From: Hermatobates lingyangjiaoensis
Taxonomy: Eukaryota > Arthropoda > Insecta > Hemiptera > Hermatobatidae
Reading direction: 5' to 3'
Assembly: GCA_026182355.1 (NCBI GenBank)
Contig: JAPFBL010000118.1
Location: 988,501-1,052,500 of the forward strand
Length of the DNA: 64,000 bases
Shown: positions 22,015 through 31,600 of the stretch, piece by piece
Numbering within the stretch: position 1 is the stretch's first letter
How the letters are laid out: each line of letters starts with the position of its first letter
Program-made: the position numbers and the translations under genes
Notes under the pieces: model-generated
Databases searched by the model: none
The model's input: the letters and a program-made list of their open reading frames with translations, nothing else
Told to the model about the DNA's origin: nothing

Positions 22015-22485
22015 AAATACAATAATATATCAACCGTTGGATAGAATGAGTGTATAATAAAATCGGGATTCGGTCAATTTTCCAGGATCAAAATCAAACT
22101 CTCAATGCCGACGTTTCGGTTTTATTTAAAACCTTTTTCATAGGCCTACAAACAAAGGATGACAAGAAATCATATATAAACATCAACATATAACTAACAT
22201 CAAAATGGAATATTACAATTGTGAAAAAACAAAAATATATATACAAGTAGAAGTAATAGAAAAGCAATAAATATTTTTATGAACTTACAGAAGTCAGAAT
22301 TTTTGAATTAGAAAAATGATGAAATTTACATTATATAAAATGAAGTAACAATAGATAGTTAGTGAACTAACATCTTAACTGGTCAAAAACTTGGACCAGA
22401 CTAACTGATTACAATTACATGTAAACCGAACACTGTTCACTCAAAGAACACAAAAAGGAACTAAGGAAATTAAATTTCACTAAAA

Positions 22486-23166
22486 TCAACTTAACACTCC
22501 TGAATAAATAGTGTTCAAATTGGTAATGTCACTTCTATGATTAACTGAACTTAGATCTTTTTTAATATATAGCATTTCGAGGGTCTTTCTTCTTTGCTCA
22601 TCCTGTTCTTTATCTACTATAATTGCTTCTTCAAAATCGAACATGTGACCTTCGTTTAAAGCATGGAATGCTAGAGCAGTTGCGTTACTTTTATTAGTTC
22701 TTATTGAATAAGAATGTTGATAAAGTCTTTCTTTTAAAAAACGACTTGTTTCTCCGTAATAACGCTTGTCGCAGTCTTTACATTTGATCGCATAAATGAG
22801 GTTACTTTGTAACTCCTTTGGTATTTTTTGTTTCAAATTTGAAAATAAAGACTTGACTTTTCTTTTGTTATAAAATGCCAATGTAACTTCAGGTACATTT
22901 CGTTTGAAAACTTTTCTAATTGATTGTGATAAGCCCTCAACATACGGAAATTTGAAATACTTTTTATTTAAAACTTCAAGTTCAGCATGGTTTTGATTGG
23001 AATGTTCTGGTTGTTCTCTTGTATATTTAAACCAATAACGTTCAATTAAGTTGTTTGGATAACAATTTTTCTGCAACAATGACTTTACCCTTTTCTTATT
23101 TTCTTTTAGAAAACATGGACTACTAATTTCAACAACCTTCTTAACTAAATTTTGAACACAATTCAA
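22486..23166 (-). pseudogene. PLE family C GIY-YIG ORF, left arm copy
   Basis: 226 open codons. Residues 1-70 look like the end of the reverse transcriptase region (YPNNLIERYWFKY); 70-122 are the PLE linker (FPYVEGLSQSIRKVFKRN; VTLAFYNKRKVKSLF). The nuclease spans about 123-215: LIYAIKC (GIY half, C129), C132, RYYGETSR (YIG half), KERLYQH with conserved arginine, H168 and H174, then the glutamate in TLEMLYIKK (E197). The Cys-Cys-His-His set is the zinc-finger-like feature of endonuclease-bearing PLEs. The frame opens with TTG, not ATG, because the element is cut off at the palindrome centre. It is probably not expressed as a whole protein. Confidence 0.9.
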
Positions 23167-23214
23167 TTTTTGGTTATTATATTCAATTTGGTTTATTCAA
23201 CTATAAACCAAAAA

Positions 23215-23895
23215 TTGAATTGTGTTCAAAATTTAGTTAAGAAGGTTGTTGAAATTAGTAGTCCATGTTTTCTAAAAGAAAATAAGAAAAGGGTAAAGTC
23301 ATTGTTGCAGAAAAATTGTTATCCAAACAACTTAATTGAACGTTATTGGTTTAAATATACAAGAGAACAACCAGAACATTCCAATCAAAACCATGCTGAA
23401 CTTGAAGTTTTAAATAAAAAGTATTTCAAATTTCCGTATGTTGAGGGCTTATCACAATCAATTAGAAAAGTTTTCAAACGAAATGTACCTGAAGTTACAT
23501 TGGCATTTTATAACAAAAGAAAAGTCAAGTCTTTATTTTCAAATTTGAAACAAAAAATACCAAAGGAGTTACAAAGTAACCTCATTTATGCGATCAAATG
23601 TAAAGACTGCGACAAGCGTTATTACGGAGAAACAAGTCGTTTTTTAAAAGAAAGACTTTATCAACATTCTTATTCAATAAGAACTAATAAAAGTAACGCA
23701 ACTGCTCTAGCATTCCATGCTTTAAACGAAGGTCACATGTTCGATTTTGAAGAAGCAATTATAGTAGATAAAGAACAGGATGAGCAAAGAAGAAAGACCC
23801 TCGAAATGCTATATATTAAAAAAGATCTAAGTTCAGTTAATCATAGAAGTGACATTACCAATTTGAACACTATTTATTCAGGAGTGTTAAGTTGA
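23215..23895 (+). pseudogene. PLE family C GIY-YIG ORF, right arm copy
   Basis: Mirror image of the ORF at 22486-23166, with the same predicted protein from NCVQNLV to the stop. The frame can be extended leftwards into the spacer (to 23152) but that part is antisense of the other arm and is not PLE coding. That both copies kept an intact frame and identical sequence points to a recent insertion or to gene conversion between arms. Confidence 0.9.
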
Positions 23896-24334
23896 TTTTA
23901 GTGAAATTTAATTTCCTTAGTTCCTTTTTGTGTTCTTTGAGTGAACAGTGTTCGGTTTACATGTAATTGTAATCAGTTAGTCTGGTCCAAGTTTTTGACC
24001 AGTTAAGATGTTAGTTCACTAACTATCTATTGTTACTTCATTTTATATAATGTAAATTTCATCATTTTTCTAATTCAAAAATTCTGACTTCTGTAAGTTC
24101 ATAAAAATATTTATTGCTTTTCTATTACTTCTACTTGTATATATATTTTTGTTTTTTCACAATTGTAATATTCCATTTTGATGTTAGTTATATGTTGATG
24201 TTTATATATGATTTCTTGTCATCCTTTGTTTGTAGGCCTATGAAAAAGGTTTTAAATAAAACCGAAACGTCGGCATTGAGAGTTTGATTTTGATCCTGGA
24301 AAATTGACCGAATCCCGATTTTATTATACACCTA

Positions 24335-24346
24335 TATATATATATA

Positions 24347-24397
<51 letters not shown>
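24335..24397. repeat. (TA)n
   Basis: Between the family C palindrome and a family A dimer. Confidence 0.92.
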
Positions 24398-24400
<3 letters not shown>

Positions 24401-24607
24401 CAAACCACAATAAGAAATGGTAAAACAAGACTAAGATCTTTCAACCGTAACAAGCGTTCTTCGTCAGAGTCAAAAACACAACTCAGTTGGGTTTTTGACT
24501 CTGACGAAGACTGCTTGTTACGGTTGAAAGATCTTAGTCTTGTTTTCCCATTTCTTATTGTGGTTTGATCATTGATTGTTATTTCACGTGTTTATGTGAA
24601 ATCTTTT
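24398..24607. mobile_element. PLE family A inverted dimer
   Basis: Well preserved. Left arm short (starts GATCAAACC, directly after TATATA); right arm long, ending GTGAAATCTTTT. Arms meet at CAACTC/AGTTGGG. Confidence 0.9.
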
Positions 24608-24639
24608 ATATATATATATAAATTGTATATAAGAATCAT

Positions 24640-25065
24640 GATTACAAGCTAAAAGAGAAGATCAGAAGCTAAAATATGAAAGATCGGCGCTGTTAAGAAA
24701 TATTATCAAATCCGCTTCGATTAAATTTAACAGATCAAACACCATAAGCATTAGTATTGGTTTGTTCAAGTTGGACTCAGGACTGAAGAGAACAACATTT
24801 TTATCTCTGATGGTTGACAGGTAGGAGATAGTTCGCTGCTTACTTCTTCTGGAACTTGTTTGTTTACGCTGACTTGCGTTCCCAGCCCTTTGTTCCCTTT
24901 CCTGTACTTTACGCCCTTTAAAATACCTCTCTTGCCTCTCACCCTTCTCATTGCCTTCACCAGATATTTTACATCACTTGCTTCAGTATCAATTAGACTC
25001 TGACGAAGACTGTTCAAAGATCTTAGTCATTTTTCTGATTTTCTCACTATGATTTAGACTTTATA
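24640..25065 (+). mobile_element. PLE family A 3' part with nuclease remnant
   Basis: From about 24690 the plus strand reads LLRNIIKSASIKFNRSN, the end of the GIY-YIG domain also seen at 33895-34000, then the same 3' untranslated region and a degraded terminus (CTGACGA, CAAAGATCTTAGTC). The end decays after CACTATGATTTAG. Confidence 0.75.
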
Positions 25066-25392
25066 CATATATAAATATTTATATATACAAGAATTCACAT
25101 AAATATTAGGATTTTTTTTACAAAAAATGTATAAGGATGCAAATGTTAAACACTATCCACCTTGTACTAACCCGTTATCGTTAAACTTAAGACTGGATGA
25201 TAAACAAGGAAAGTAGAACCTATAAGCATGAAAAAGTAAGGAGAAGTATTGTTTATATCGATTTTAAATATTAATTATTCATTTATGCATTGAACTTTGT
25301 GTACATGAATTAGTAAATGATATGTTCACGATGCCTATCTTTTGATTGAAATGTGTATATTTTGACTGTTCATGTTCCTTATTGGTCTTTAC
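25066..25392. other. Unassigned; possible intron of the following exon
   Basis: AT-rich; ends with a pyrimidine-containing TTGGTCTTTACAG. Confidence 0.3.
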
Positions 25393-25719
25393 AGTCTGAT
25401 GTCATTGACTAACAGATGTGCAAGGCTGTTGAGTCCCAATGAAGATATAAAAGCCTGTCTAATTACCCCCACCTACAATAACGCCTTAATATCTTTTGAC
25501 GCTGTGCTTTTGAATGCTCGTCAATTCAAAGATTTGACAACAAATAACCTTGAAATGCAACACTTCAAGGCCAAAGTCCAAGGTGGAATTTATAACTTGG
25601 GCGCATTGCTATTTACCTTTTTTTTTTCTGTCTACAACGCATTTAAGAAGGACATCGTTGAACAAGTTCAGTTAAGTCATGAAAAGTATATTTCTTATTT
25701 AAAAAAAACTCTGGAGTAG
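25393..25719 (+). CDS. Possible last exon of an unknown host gene
   Basis: A frame of 115 codons can be opened at 25372, but TTGGTCTTTACAG just before 25393 looks like a 3' splice site, so the exon may start there and the methionine be false. The sequence is protein-like and not low-complexity: LSPNEDIKACLITPTYNNAL, ARQFKDLTTNNLEMQ, then a hydrophobic stretch LGALLFTFFFSVYNAF that might be a membrane segment, and a polar helix-like tail KKDIVEQVQLSHEKYISYLK before the stop. An AATAAA lies about 50 bp downstream (near 25770). I do not recognise the family. It could instead be an unlabelled transposon fragment. This is the only stretch in the window that I would put forward as host coding sequence. 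Confidence 0.4.
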   Translation, partial: SLMSLTNRCARLLSPNEDIKACLITPTYNNALISFDAVLLNARQFKDLTTNNLEMQHFKAKVQGGIYNLGALLFTFFFSVYNAFKKDIVEQVQLSHEKYISYLKKTLE

Positions 25720-25874
25720 TCATCACTCGGACTTTCTATAAGTATAAGCACCTTATCAAGTCCACGTAGACAATAAATTTATTATTTGCATATATTTATT
25801 AATAAAATTATAACATTATATACCAAGATTATACACTAAACACTTTTAATAAAAATTAACAACTAAACTCTACC

Positions 25875-25945
25875 CTAGTTGTTCTGACGAAGACCAGTTG
25901 TTTTGGTAAAAAAATCTTAGTCGCATCTCTTACAGTGGTTTAAAC
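25875..25945 (+). mobile_element. Decayed PLE family A terminal piece
   Basis: TCTGACGAAGACCAGTTGTT, AATCTTAG and GTGGTTTAAAC are recognisable but the GAAA is lost. Confidence 0.55.
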
Positions 25946-25984
25946 GTCGACAATATTATATATATACGTTTCAGGGTAAACTAC

Positions 25985-26165
25985 TGGTAAACAGTAGAAA
26001 ACAGACACTTCGTCTCTACTTTTCGGTTTAACCGTCATCAGGATAGAAGAGACAGGGCTGCCAAGCTCACTCGCGAAACATTCTTATCTCTTCTTTTCTG
26101 ATGAAGATTAAACCGATAATTAGAAACTGTAAGTGTGTTTTATCTATTTACTGTTTATTTAAAGT
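25985..26165. mobile_element. PLE family Q-related inverted dimer
   Basis: The minus-strand left arm has CTGATGA, GGTT/AACC, GAA, AAGT, then AGAG; the plus-strand right arm has CTGATGA, TTAAACC, GATAATTAGA. Tails share CTGTAAGTGTGTT. Confidence 0.7.
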
Positions 26166-26329
26166 TAACTCTGAGAAGTTTGTTATCTTTTTCCAATCGT
26201 TTAATTTATGGTGTTAAACACATGAAACTATCAACCTAAACAAGCGACAGAGACTCACTCATTCTGATACAAGTAATGTAGGACATCTGGTGTGGCACTG
26301 GCAAGAGAGGGAACACTTTCAATTATATA

Positions 26330-26566
26330 TAAGCAACTAAACGAAACGATTCCACGAGCTAAATAAAGTAAATTCAGAACACACAGAAGAGAGAGCACAA
26401 CAACTCACAACTACAGGTATATATTTTGATTGCTTCATCATCAGGAAGATGATGAAGGTAGTCGTCATCTGTCTGCGAAGGAATTTACATCTATCTTTTT
26501 GACGACAAGGTAATCGAAATATAGTAGTGAGTTTCTTTGATCTCTTTTCTATGAATTTAGTTCAAT

Positions 26567-26568
<2 letters not shown>
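26330..26568. mobile_element. PLE family T inverted dimer (diverged)
   Basis: Left: complement of CTGATGATGAAGCAATC; right: GACGACAAGGTAATCGAAAT then ATAGTAGTGAGTTTCT. Arms meet near 26470. Confidence 0.6.

Positions 26569-26613
<45 letters not shown>
26569..26613. repeat. (TA)n
   Basis: Dinucleotide run. Confidence 0.92.
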
Positions 26614-26615
<2 letters not shown>

Positions 26616-26870
26616 CTATTTAGATCAACCCCAGGTCAAGTGGGACCTCTCCAGATAGAGGCAACAAACTCCTAACCAGGTCACTCAACCCAAAAGATTC
26701 AGAAAAACAACTTTAATCCCCCAACCTCCTCAACACATTTCACTTCTCTTATATGAAGGAACAATCTATTTCAAACTCAGTTATGTCTTGATAATGGCTG
26801 AGGACAGCAGAAACATGGACTCATGAAACATGTCGACTATAAGAAGCATATTATATACTATTGATATAGT
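26614..26870 (+). mobile_element. PLE family S 3' end
   Basis: GTC, TTGATAA, GGCTG/CAGC stem, then GAAACATG duplicated, with GAA, ACATGT, C, GAC in the second copy. The upstream block is related to 21640-21770. Confidence 0.55.
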
Positions 26871-26877
26871 AACAAGA

Positions 26878-27005
26878 ACTCTATTCAGAGAACTTGAGAA
26901 ACTTATTAAGAAGCAAGTTTCTGCAAAATATGGTCATATTTTTAACAATGTGTGTTTACAGGAAGGACTGCTAGTTTACAGGAAGGACTGCTACCAAAAT
27001 TGACT
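26878..27005 (+). pseudogene. PLE N-terminal region fragment
   Basis: LFRELEKLIKKQVSAKYGH, then IFNNVCLQEGLL; the phrase for GLL is followed by a small duplication (TTTACAGGAAGGACTGCT twice) and then (TA)n. No complete frame. Confidence 0.65.
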
Positions 27006-27022
27006 AATATATATATATATAA

Positions 27023-27178
27023 TTCACATAAGGGGTTATTGAGGATTTTGGCCATAAAACATACAACATAAAACTAGTTGTATGTTTTATGACCAAAATC
27101 CTCAATAACCCCTTATGTGAATTTGAAATATCAGTGGTCGAGAAACTATATCAATATATATATATATATATATATAAG
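27023..27178. mobile_element. PLE family E mini-dimer
   Basis: Only the last about 50 bp of two outward family E ends around ATAAAACTA. The right arm is longer (CAGTGGTCGAGAAACTATATC). Inserted in (TA)n. Confidence 0.8.
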
Positions 27179-27235
27179 TTCTACACACAAGGAAGTGTAA
27201 CCCACAAGCAAAGAAATATACTTGTAATTACTTAC

Positions 27236-27795
27236 TATCTCTGAACAACATTGATCACGCCCATACCTCTGAAGAACATTGGACATAGCCTTCCCTCTAA
27301 ACGAATTGAATATAGCCTTAGCTCAGAACAACTTTGTTTATAGTTGTTCAGAGATAATGAAATAGCTTTACTTACCTTTAAACAAATTCAGACATACCAG
27401 TCTCTGAGCAACATTATATATTGCCTTACCTCTGAACAATATTTGATATAGCCTTACCTCTGAACAACATTTGATATAGCCTTACCTCTCAAAAACATTT
27501 GATATAGCCTTACCTCTGAACAACATTTGATATAGCCTTACCTCTGAAAAACATTTGATATAGCCTTACCTCTGAGCAACATTTGATATAGCCTTACCTC
27601 TGAAAAACATTTGATATAGCCTTACCTCTGAAAAACATTTGATATAGCCTTACCTCTGAAAAACATTTGAAATAGCCTTACGTCTGAACAACATTTGATA
27701 TAACCTTACGTCTGAACAACATTTGATATAACCTTACCTCCGAACAAAATTTGATATAACCTTATCTCCGAACAAAATTTAATTTAGCCTTACTT
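27236..27795 (+). repeat. Minisatellite, 28-bp unit
   Basis: Unit around CCTTACCTCTGAACAACATT plus TGATATAG; exact 28-bp spacing from about 27424, diverged at both edges. About 13 clear units. Confidence 0.93.
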
Positions 27796-28424
27796 TTGAA
27801 GAAAATTGGATACTACACTAATTTCAAACGAAACTAGTGAAAAAATGACATAACGTAAACTTTACACAAAACTGGAGAGAACCTTTGCTTGAAATATAAA
27901 TATATGAAACAGTGAATAATACTAGACAAGTATAGCTGTCATGAAAACCAATATACAGTGAAAAGATAAAAATGAAAAAGAACCAAAGTTAGTTAGCCAG
28001 GGTTTGTGATTTAAAAAACAAAGAAAAAAAAACTAAAAAGTATTGTTTGTTGGAGAGAGTAGTTAAAAGGATTTCGAGGTAGTAAAAGTGAAAGTGGTAT
28101 TTGAGGGACAGCTGTTAGAAGGAGGGAGGGGGAAGCTGATAATAGGATGAGAATAGGGGGTGGCGGGGGAGGTTTAGCGAACAAGGGTCTTGCCGGCTGG
28201 ACCTCACTTAACCGTATTAACCGTAAGTCACTCTTCGGCACCCCCCCCCCCCCCCCCCCACCAACAGTGCAGATTTGCCAGAGTTAACCAAAACTAACTT
28301 GTTCAACTGTAATTTCAGAGGCGTCAATAAGCATCACCCCAAAATCCCCTACCATTATTCAAAATCAAATCACTTATAACTTATTTCTAATTTATTATAG
28401 AATAATAAAACGTTAACCCTCTCT
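27796..28424. other. Unassigned, with poly(C) at 28241-28259
   Basis: Purine-rich stretch at 28010-28180; no gene recognised. Confidence 0.4.
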
Positions 28425-28558
28425 TATCTCTCCAGAAGACCGGTTCAAACCGAAAATTAGAGTCTCTAAATTAGGTGTGTTTTTAATTTCTCTATGCTTC
28501 TTTGTCTACATTGAACTTTATTTGACTGTTTCACATCGTATTTTCATTGAAAAAGTAT
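28425..28558 (+). mobile_element. PLE family Q terminal piece
   Basis: TCTC, CAGAAGA (core with one change), GGTTCAAACC, GAA, AATT, A, GAG, then the family tail ending in TCGTATTTTCATTG. Confidence 0.75.
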
Positions 28559-28570
28559 ATATATATATGT

Positions 28571-28731
28571 GATCAATGATCAAACCACAATAAGAAATGG
28601 GAAAACAAGACATGGGAGAAAGACATCTTTTGACCGTAACAAGCGGTTACTAAAGATCTTAGTCTTGTTTTCCCATTTCTTATTGTGGTTTGATCATTGA
28701 TTGTTATTTCACGTGTTTATGTGAAATTTTT
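28571..28731. mobile_element. PLE family A inverted dimer, centre deleted
   Basis: Left arm short, right arm long. The middle is scrambled (CATGGGAGAAAGACATC) so the right arm has lost its core. Confidence 0.8.
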
Positions 28732-28734
28732 ATA

Positions 28735-28737
<3 letters not shown>

Positions 28738-28765
<28 letters not shown>
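28738..28765. repeat. (TA)n
   Basis: Lies at the TNIY codons of the next fragment. Confidence 0.9.
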
Positions 28766-28766
<1 letters not shown>

Positions 28767-28945
28767 TTATTTGTAAAAGTTGGGAGCAGTCCTTCTTCAA
28801 TACATGCTTTTAAAAACTGGATGTCTGTTTCCACTTGTTCAATTTCGTCTTATATTTTTCCAAATTACGAAATTTTTTCTTCAACTCAGAACTCAATTTC
28901 CAAATTACGAAATTGAATAAAGTGGAAACAGACATTCTTATTCTT
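28766..28945 (-). pseudogene. PLE N-terminal region fragment
   Basis: Minus strand: KKKFRNLEKYKTKLNKW then, after a frameshift, EEGLLPTFTNK, ending at (TA)n. The word for KFRNLE occurs twice, showing a small internal duplication. Confidence 0.6.
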
Positions 28946-29194
28946 AACTAGTTTCCCATAGTTACCCTTTTATTCAGTCTCTACCTTTTATTTACTAAAA
29001 CAACCAATGGAAGTTTTTTGTATTGTATTTTTTTTTATTTATTTATTTATTTTTTCTTCTTTTCTCTATCATTATTATGATTTTTATAGTTTGTTTTTAT
29101 CTTATATTGCTTATAATTTTTACCTATTTATAGTTTTACCCAACCAGTACTGCTTATCTGAATTTCTGTTTATATCTTCTCTTAATTCTATACT
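28946..29194. other. Unassigned sequence
   Basis: T-rich; nothing recognisable. Confidence 0.35.
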
Positions 29195-29375
29195 TTAAGA
29201 CCGGGTACGGTTGACAGCACTGGCGGTTGCCGGGTTGGTTACTTGCCGTTGCGTCTACGACGTGCTTGGTCTCCCATTCTCTTTTCTCCTAAAGACGGAT
29301 TACCCGAAAATTTGAGTCTGTAAGTGTGTTTCCCTACTTTGTGTGTTGCTCTTTGCTCATCTTGAACTCGTGTAT
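29195..29375 (+). mobile_element. PLE family F single terminal unit
   Basis: Starts TTAAGACCGGGTACGG, exactly where the right arm of the dimer at 48571-48967 starts. Then CTC, CTAAAGA (core with one change), GG/CC stem, GAA, AATT, T, GAG and the tail to (TA)n. Confidence 0.85.
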
Positions 29376-29385
29376 ATATATATAA

Positions 29386-29803
29386 AACAAGATTTCACAT
29401 AAACACGTAAAATAACAATCAATGATCAAACCACAATATGAAATTGGGGGGGGGGGGGGGGGGGGGGAGATTAACATCTTTCAACCAAAACAAGCGGTCT
29501 TCGTCAGAGTCAAAACCCCAATTTTTTTTAATGGTTTTTCTTACACAAAATATTTCACTACTTTTTGCTGGCAGCTTTTTTAGCAGGAGTCTTTTTGACT
29601 TTAGTGGTTGACTTCTTCACCGCAGAGGTTTTCTTTGTCTTTGGAACTATTTTTTTCTTCTTTAGTGAAGTATCCACAGTTGGGTTTTTGATTCTGGTGA
29701 AGACCTCTTGTTGTGGTTGAAAGATCTTAGTCTTTTTTTTCCCCATTTCATATTATAGTTTGATCATCGATTGTTATTTAATGTGTTTATGTGAAATCTT
29801 GTT
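29386..29803. mobile_element. PLE family A dimer with foreign insert
   Basis: Left arm (to about 29521, containing a 22-nt G run) and right arm (from about 29677, starting CAGTTGGG) both reach the terminal hairpin. Between them lie about 155 bp that are not PLE sequence (see the next entry). Confidence 0.85.
29558..29676 (-). pseudogene. Captured lysine-rich (linker-histone-like) 3' end
   Basis: On the minus strand the foreign segment encodes a basic tail: SLKKKKIVPKTKKTSAVKK then STTKVKKTPAKKAASKK and a stop. Such Lys/Ala/Pro/Thr-rich tails with TPAKKAA are typical of histone H1 and related chromatin proteins. After the stop come about 36 bp ending in an A-rich run (ATTAAAAAAAATT) against the left arm, as if the 3' untranslated end of an mRNA had been copied. 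The frame continues upstream into the PLE arm (start at 29746), which is an artefact of the fusion. Another lysine-rich protein cannot be excluded. Confidence 0.6.
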
Positions 29804-29813
29804 ATATATATAT

Positions 29814-30047
29814 AAAAAGATTTCACATAAACACGTGAAACAACAATCAATGATCAAACCACAATAAGAAATGGGAAAACAAGACTAAGATCTTTCAACC
29901 GTAACAAGCGGTCTTCGTCAGAGTCAAAAACCCAACTGATGTCAAAAAAACCCAACAGTTGGGTTTTTGACTCTGACGAAGACCGCTTGTTACGGTTGAA
30001 AGATCTTAGTCTTGTTTTCCCATTTCTTATTGTGGTTTGATCATTGA
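29814..30047. mobile_element. PLE family A inverted dimer (best preserved)
   Basis: Left arm long (AAAAGATTTCACAT), right arm short (ends GATCATTGA at (TA)n). Both arms carry the complete motif: GACT, CTGACGA, GACCG/CGGTT, GAA, AGATCT, T, AGTC. The inner ends are CCCAACTG and CAGTTGGG with a 16-bp filler. Confidence 0.92.
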
Positions 30048-30555
30048 TATATATATATATATATATATATAAGCGTGTGTGTGTGTTTGCACTGCAATTT
30101 TATCAAAAGGGTTATTATAATGGCAATTTAAGTGAGAGGTAATGGCCCCTGGGAGCAGTACAAGAAAGGTCGAAGGGAGACAGATGCTGTTATGTTGAGC
30201 ATGCGAGACAGACAGACACGCTCGAGGAGCAGCTGTGTGGGCGTGAAACAAGGACCTCCTCCCTCTCACCTCCACCTCCATCGCTTTATATATCAATTCT
30301 TTAATTGCTCTGTCCCACCTGTGCTTCTGTTGACGCTTCCTCATTCAGCGTCCTTCCCAAGGTCACACACCATTGTCTTTAATGCACCGCCGACCCCTTT
30401 AATATACCTTTGACGTCTCTTTTTCATGTCATAGATGCTGCATAGCTCCGCTCCCCATTCTCTCTCACTCTCTCTTTCTTTTTTTCTTTCTCTCTCGCTC
30501 TCTTTCTGTCTATGGCTCTCTTCACTTTTTTTAGAACACATCAATATACTGATGT
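30048..30555. other. Microsatellites and CT-rich sequence
   Basis: (TA)n/(GT)n at 30048-30085 and CT-rich sequence near 30455-30515. No gene: overlapping frames on both strands look random. Confidence 0.45.
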
Positions 30556-31600
30556 GGTAGATACATAGGGAAGGTCAACTTCTGGTCAAATGACCTTATA
30601 TTCCTAATATGGTCTAAGTTGAGCAGATGATGCATCTGTAAAGGTCATCTGCTAGACAATAATTATTTTTTTCAAAAGATCTCTTTTCTTTCAACTTCAT
30701 GATATTCACATAAGAGAACCGTAGGGAAGGTCAGTTCCTAGATAAATATCTCACATTACATTGAATTTTTTTAGATAAATACAAGATGTCTCTGTAGGAA
30801 AGGTCGGCCGATAGACACACCCTTCTCCTTGAATGCTAGACAAGCACATGATGGCTCTGTAAGGAAGGTCAGCCAATAGACACACCATTCTCCTTGAATG
30901 CTAGACATGCACATGATGGCTCTTAGGGAAGGTCAGACGGTAGACACACTCTTCTCCTTGAATGCTAGACATGCACATGATGGCTCTGTAGGGAAGGTCA
31001 GCCGGTAGACACACTCTTCTCCTTGAATGCTAGACATGCACATGATGGCTCTTAGGGAAGGTCAGCCGATAGACACACTCTTCTCCTTGAATGCTAGACA
31101 TGCACATGATGGCTCTGTAGGGAAGGTCAGCCGGTAGACACACTCTTCTCCTTGAATGCTAGACATGCACATGATGGCTCTGTAGGGAAGGTCAGCCGGT
31201 AGACACACTCTTCTCCTTGAATGCTAGACATGCACATGATGGCTCTTAGGGAAGGTCAGCCGATAGACACACTCTTCTCCTTGAATGCTAGACATGCACA
31301 TGATGGCTCTGTAAGGAAGGTCAGCCGGTAGACACACTCTTCTCCTTGAATGCTAGACAAGTACATGATGGCTCTGTAAGGAAGGTCAGCCGATAGACAC
31401 ACTCTTCTCCTTGAATGCTAGACATGCACATGATGGCTCTGTAGGGAAGGTCAGCCGGTAGACACACTCTTCTCCTTGAATGCTAGACATGCACATGATG
31501 GCTCTGTAGGGAAGGTCAGCCGGTAGACACACTCTTCTCCTTGAATGCTAGACATGCACATGATGGCCCTGTAAGGAAGGTCAGGCGCTGGACAAAGCCT
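30556..31600 (+). repeat. Minisatellite, 65/63-bp unit
   Basis: Unit: GGGAAGGTCAGCCGGTAGAC, ACACTCTTCTCCTTGAATGC, TAGACATGCACATGATGGCT, CTGTA. Some units lack two bases at the end (CTCTTAGGG). About 13 good units from 30790, with decayed units back to 30556. Another GGAAGGTCA-like word (CTTCCCTAC complement) is at 31940. Confidence 0.95.

Larger units (their letters stand above)
22011..24331. mobile_element. PLE family C giant palindrome (inverted dimer)
   Basis: Left arm 22051-23175, right arm 23206-24330: 1,125 bp each, apparently identical wherever I compared them, around a 30-bp spacer. Each arm is a 5'-truncated PLE 3' half with linker, GIY-YIG nuclease, 3' region and terminal motif, pointing outward. 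The left side carries about 40 bp more of the 3' tail. Flanked by (TA)n on both sides. Confidence 0.92.

Noticed and set aside
30556..31600. CRISPR-like array (regular 65-bp repeats)
   Set aside because: There are no unique spacers: the whole unit is repeated, and the context is eukaryotic. The same holds for the 28-bp and 150-bp arrays.
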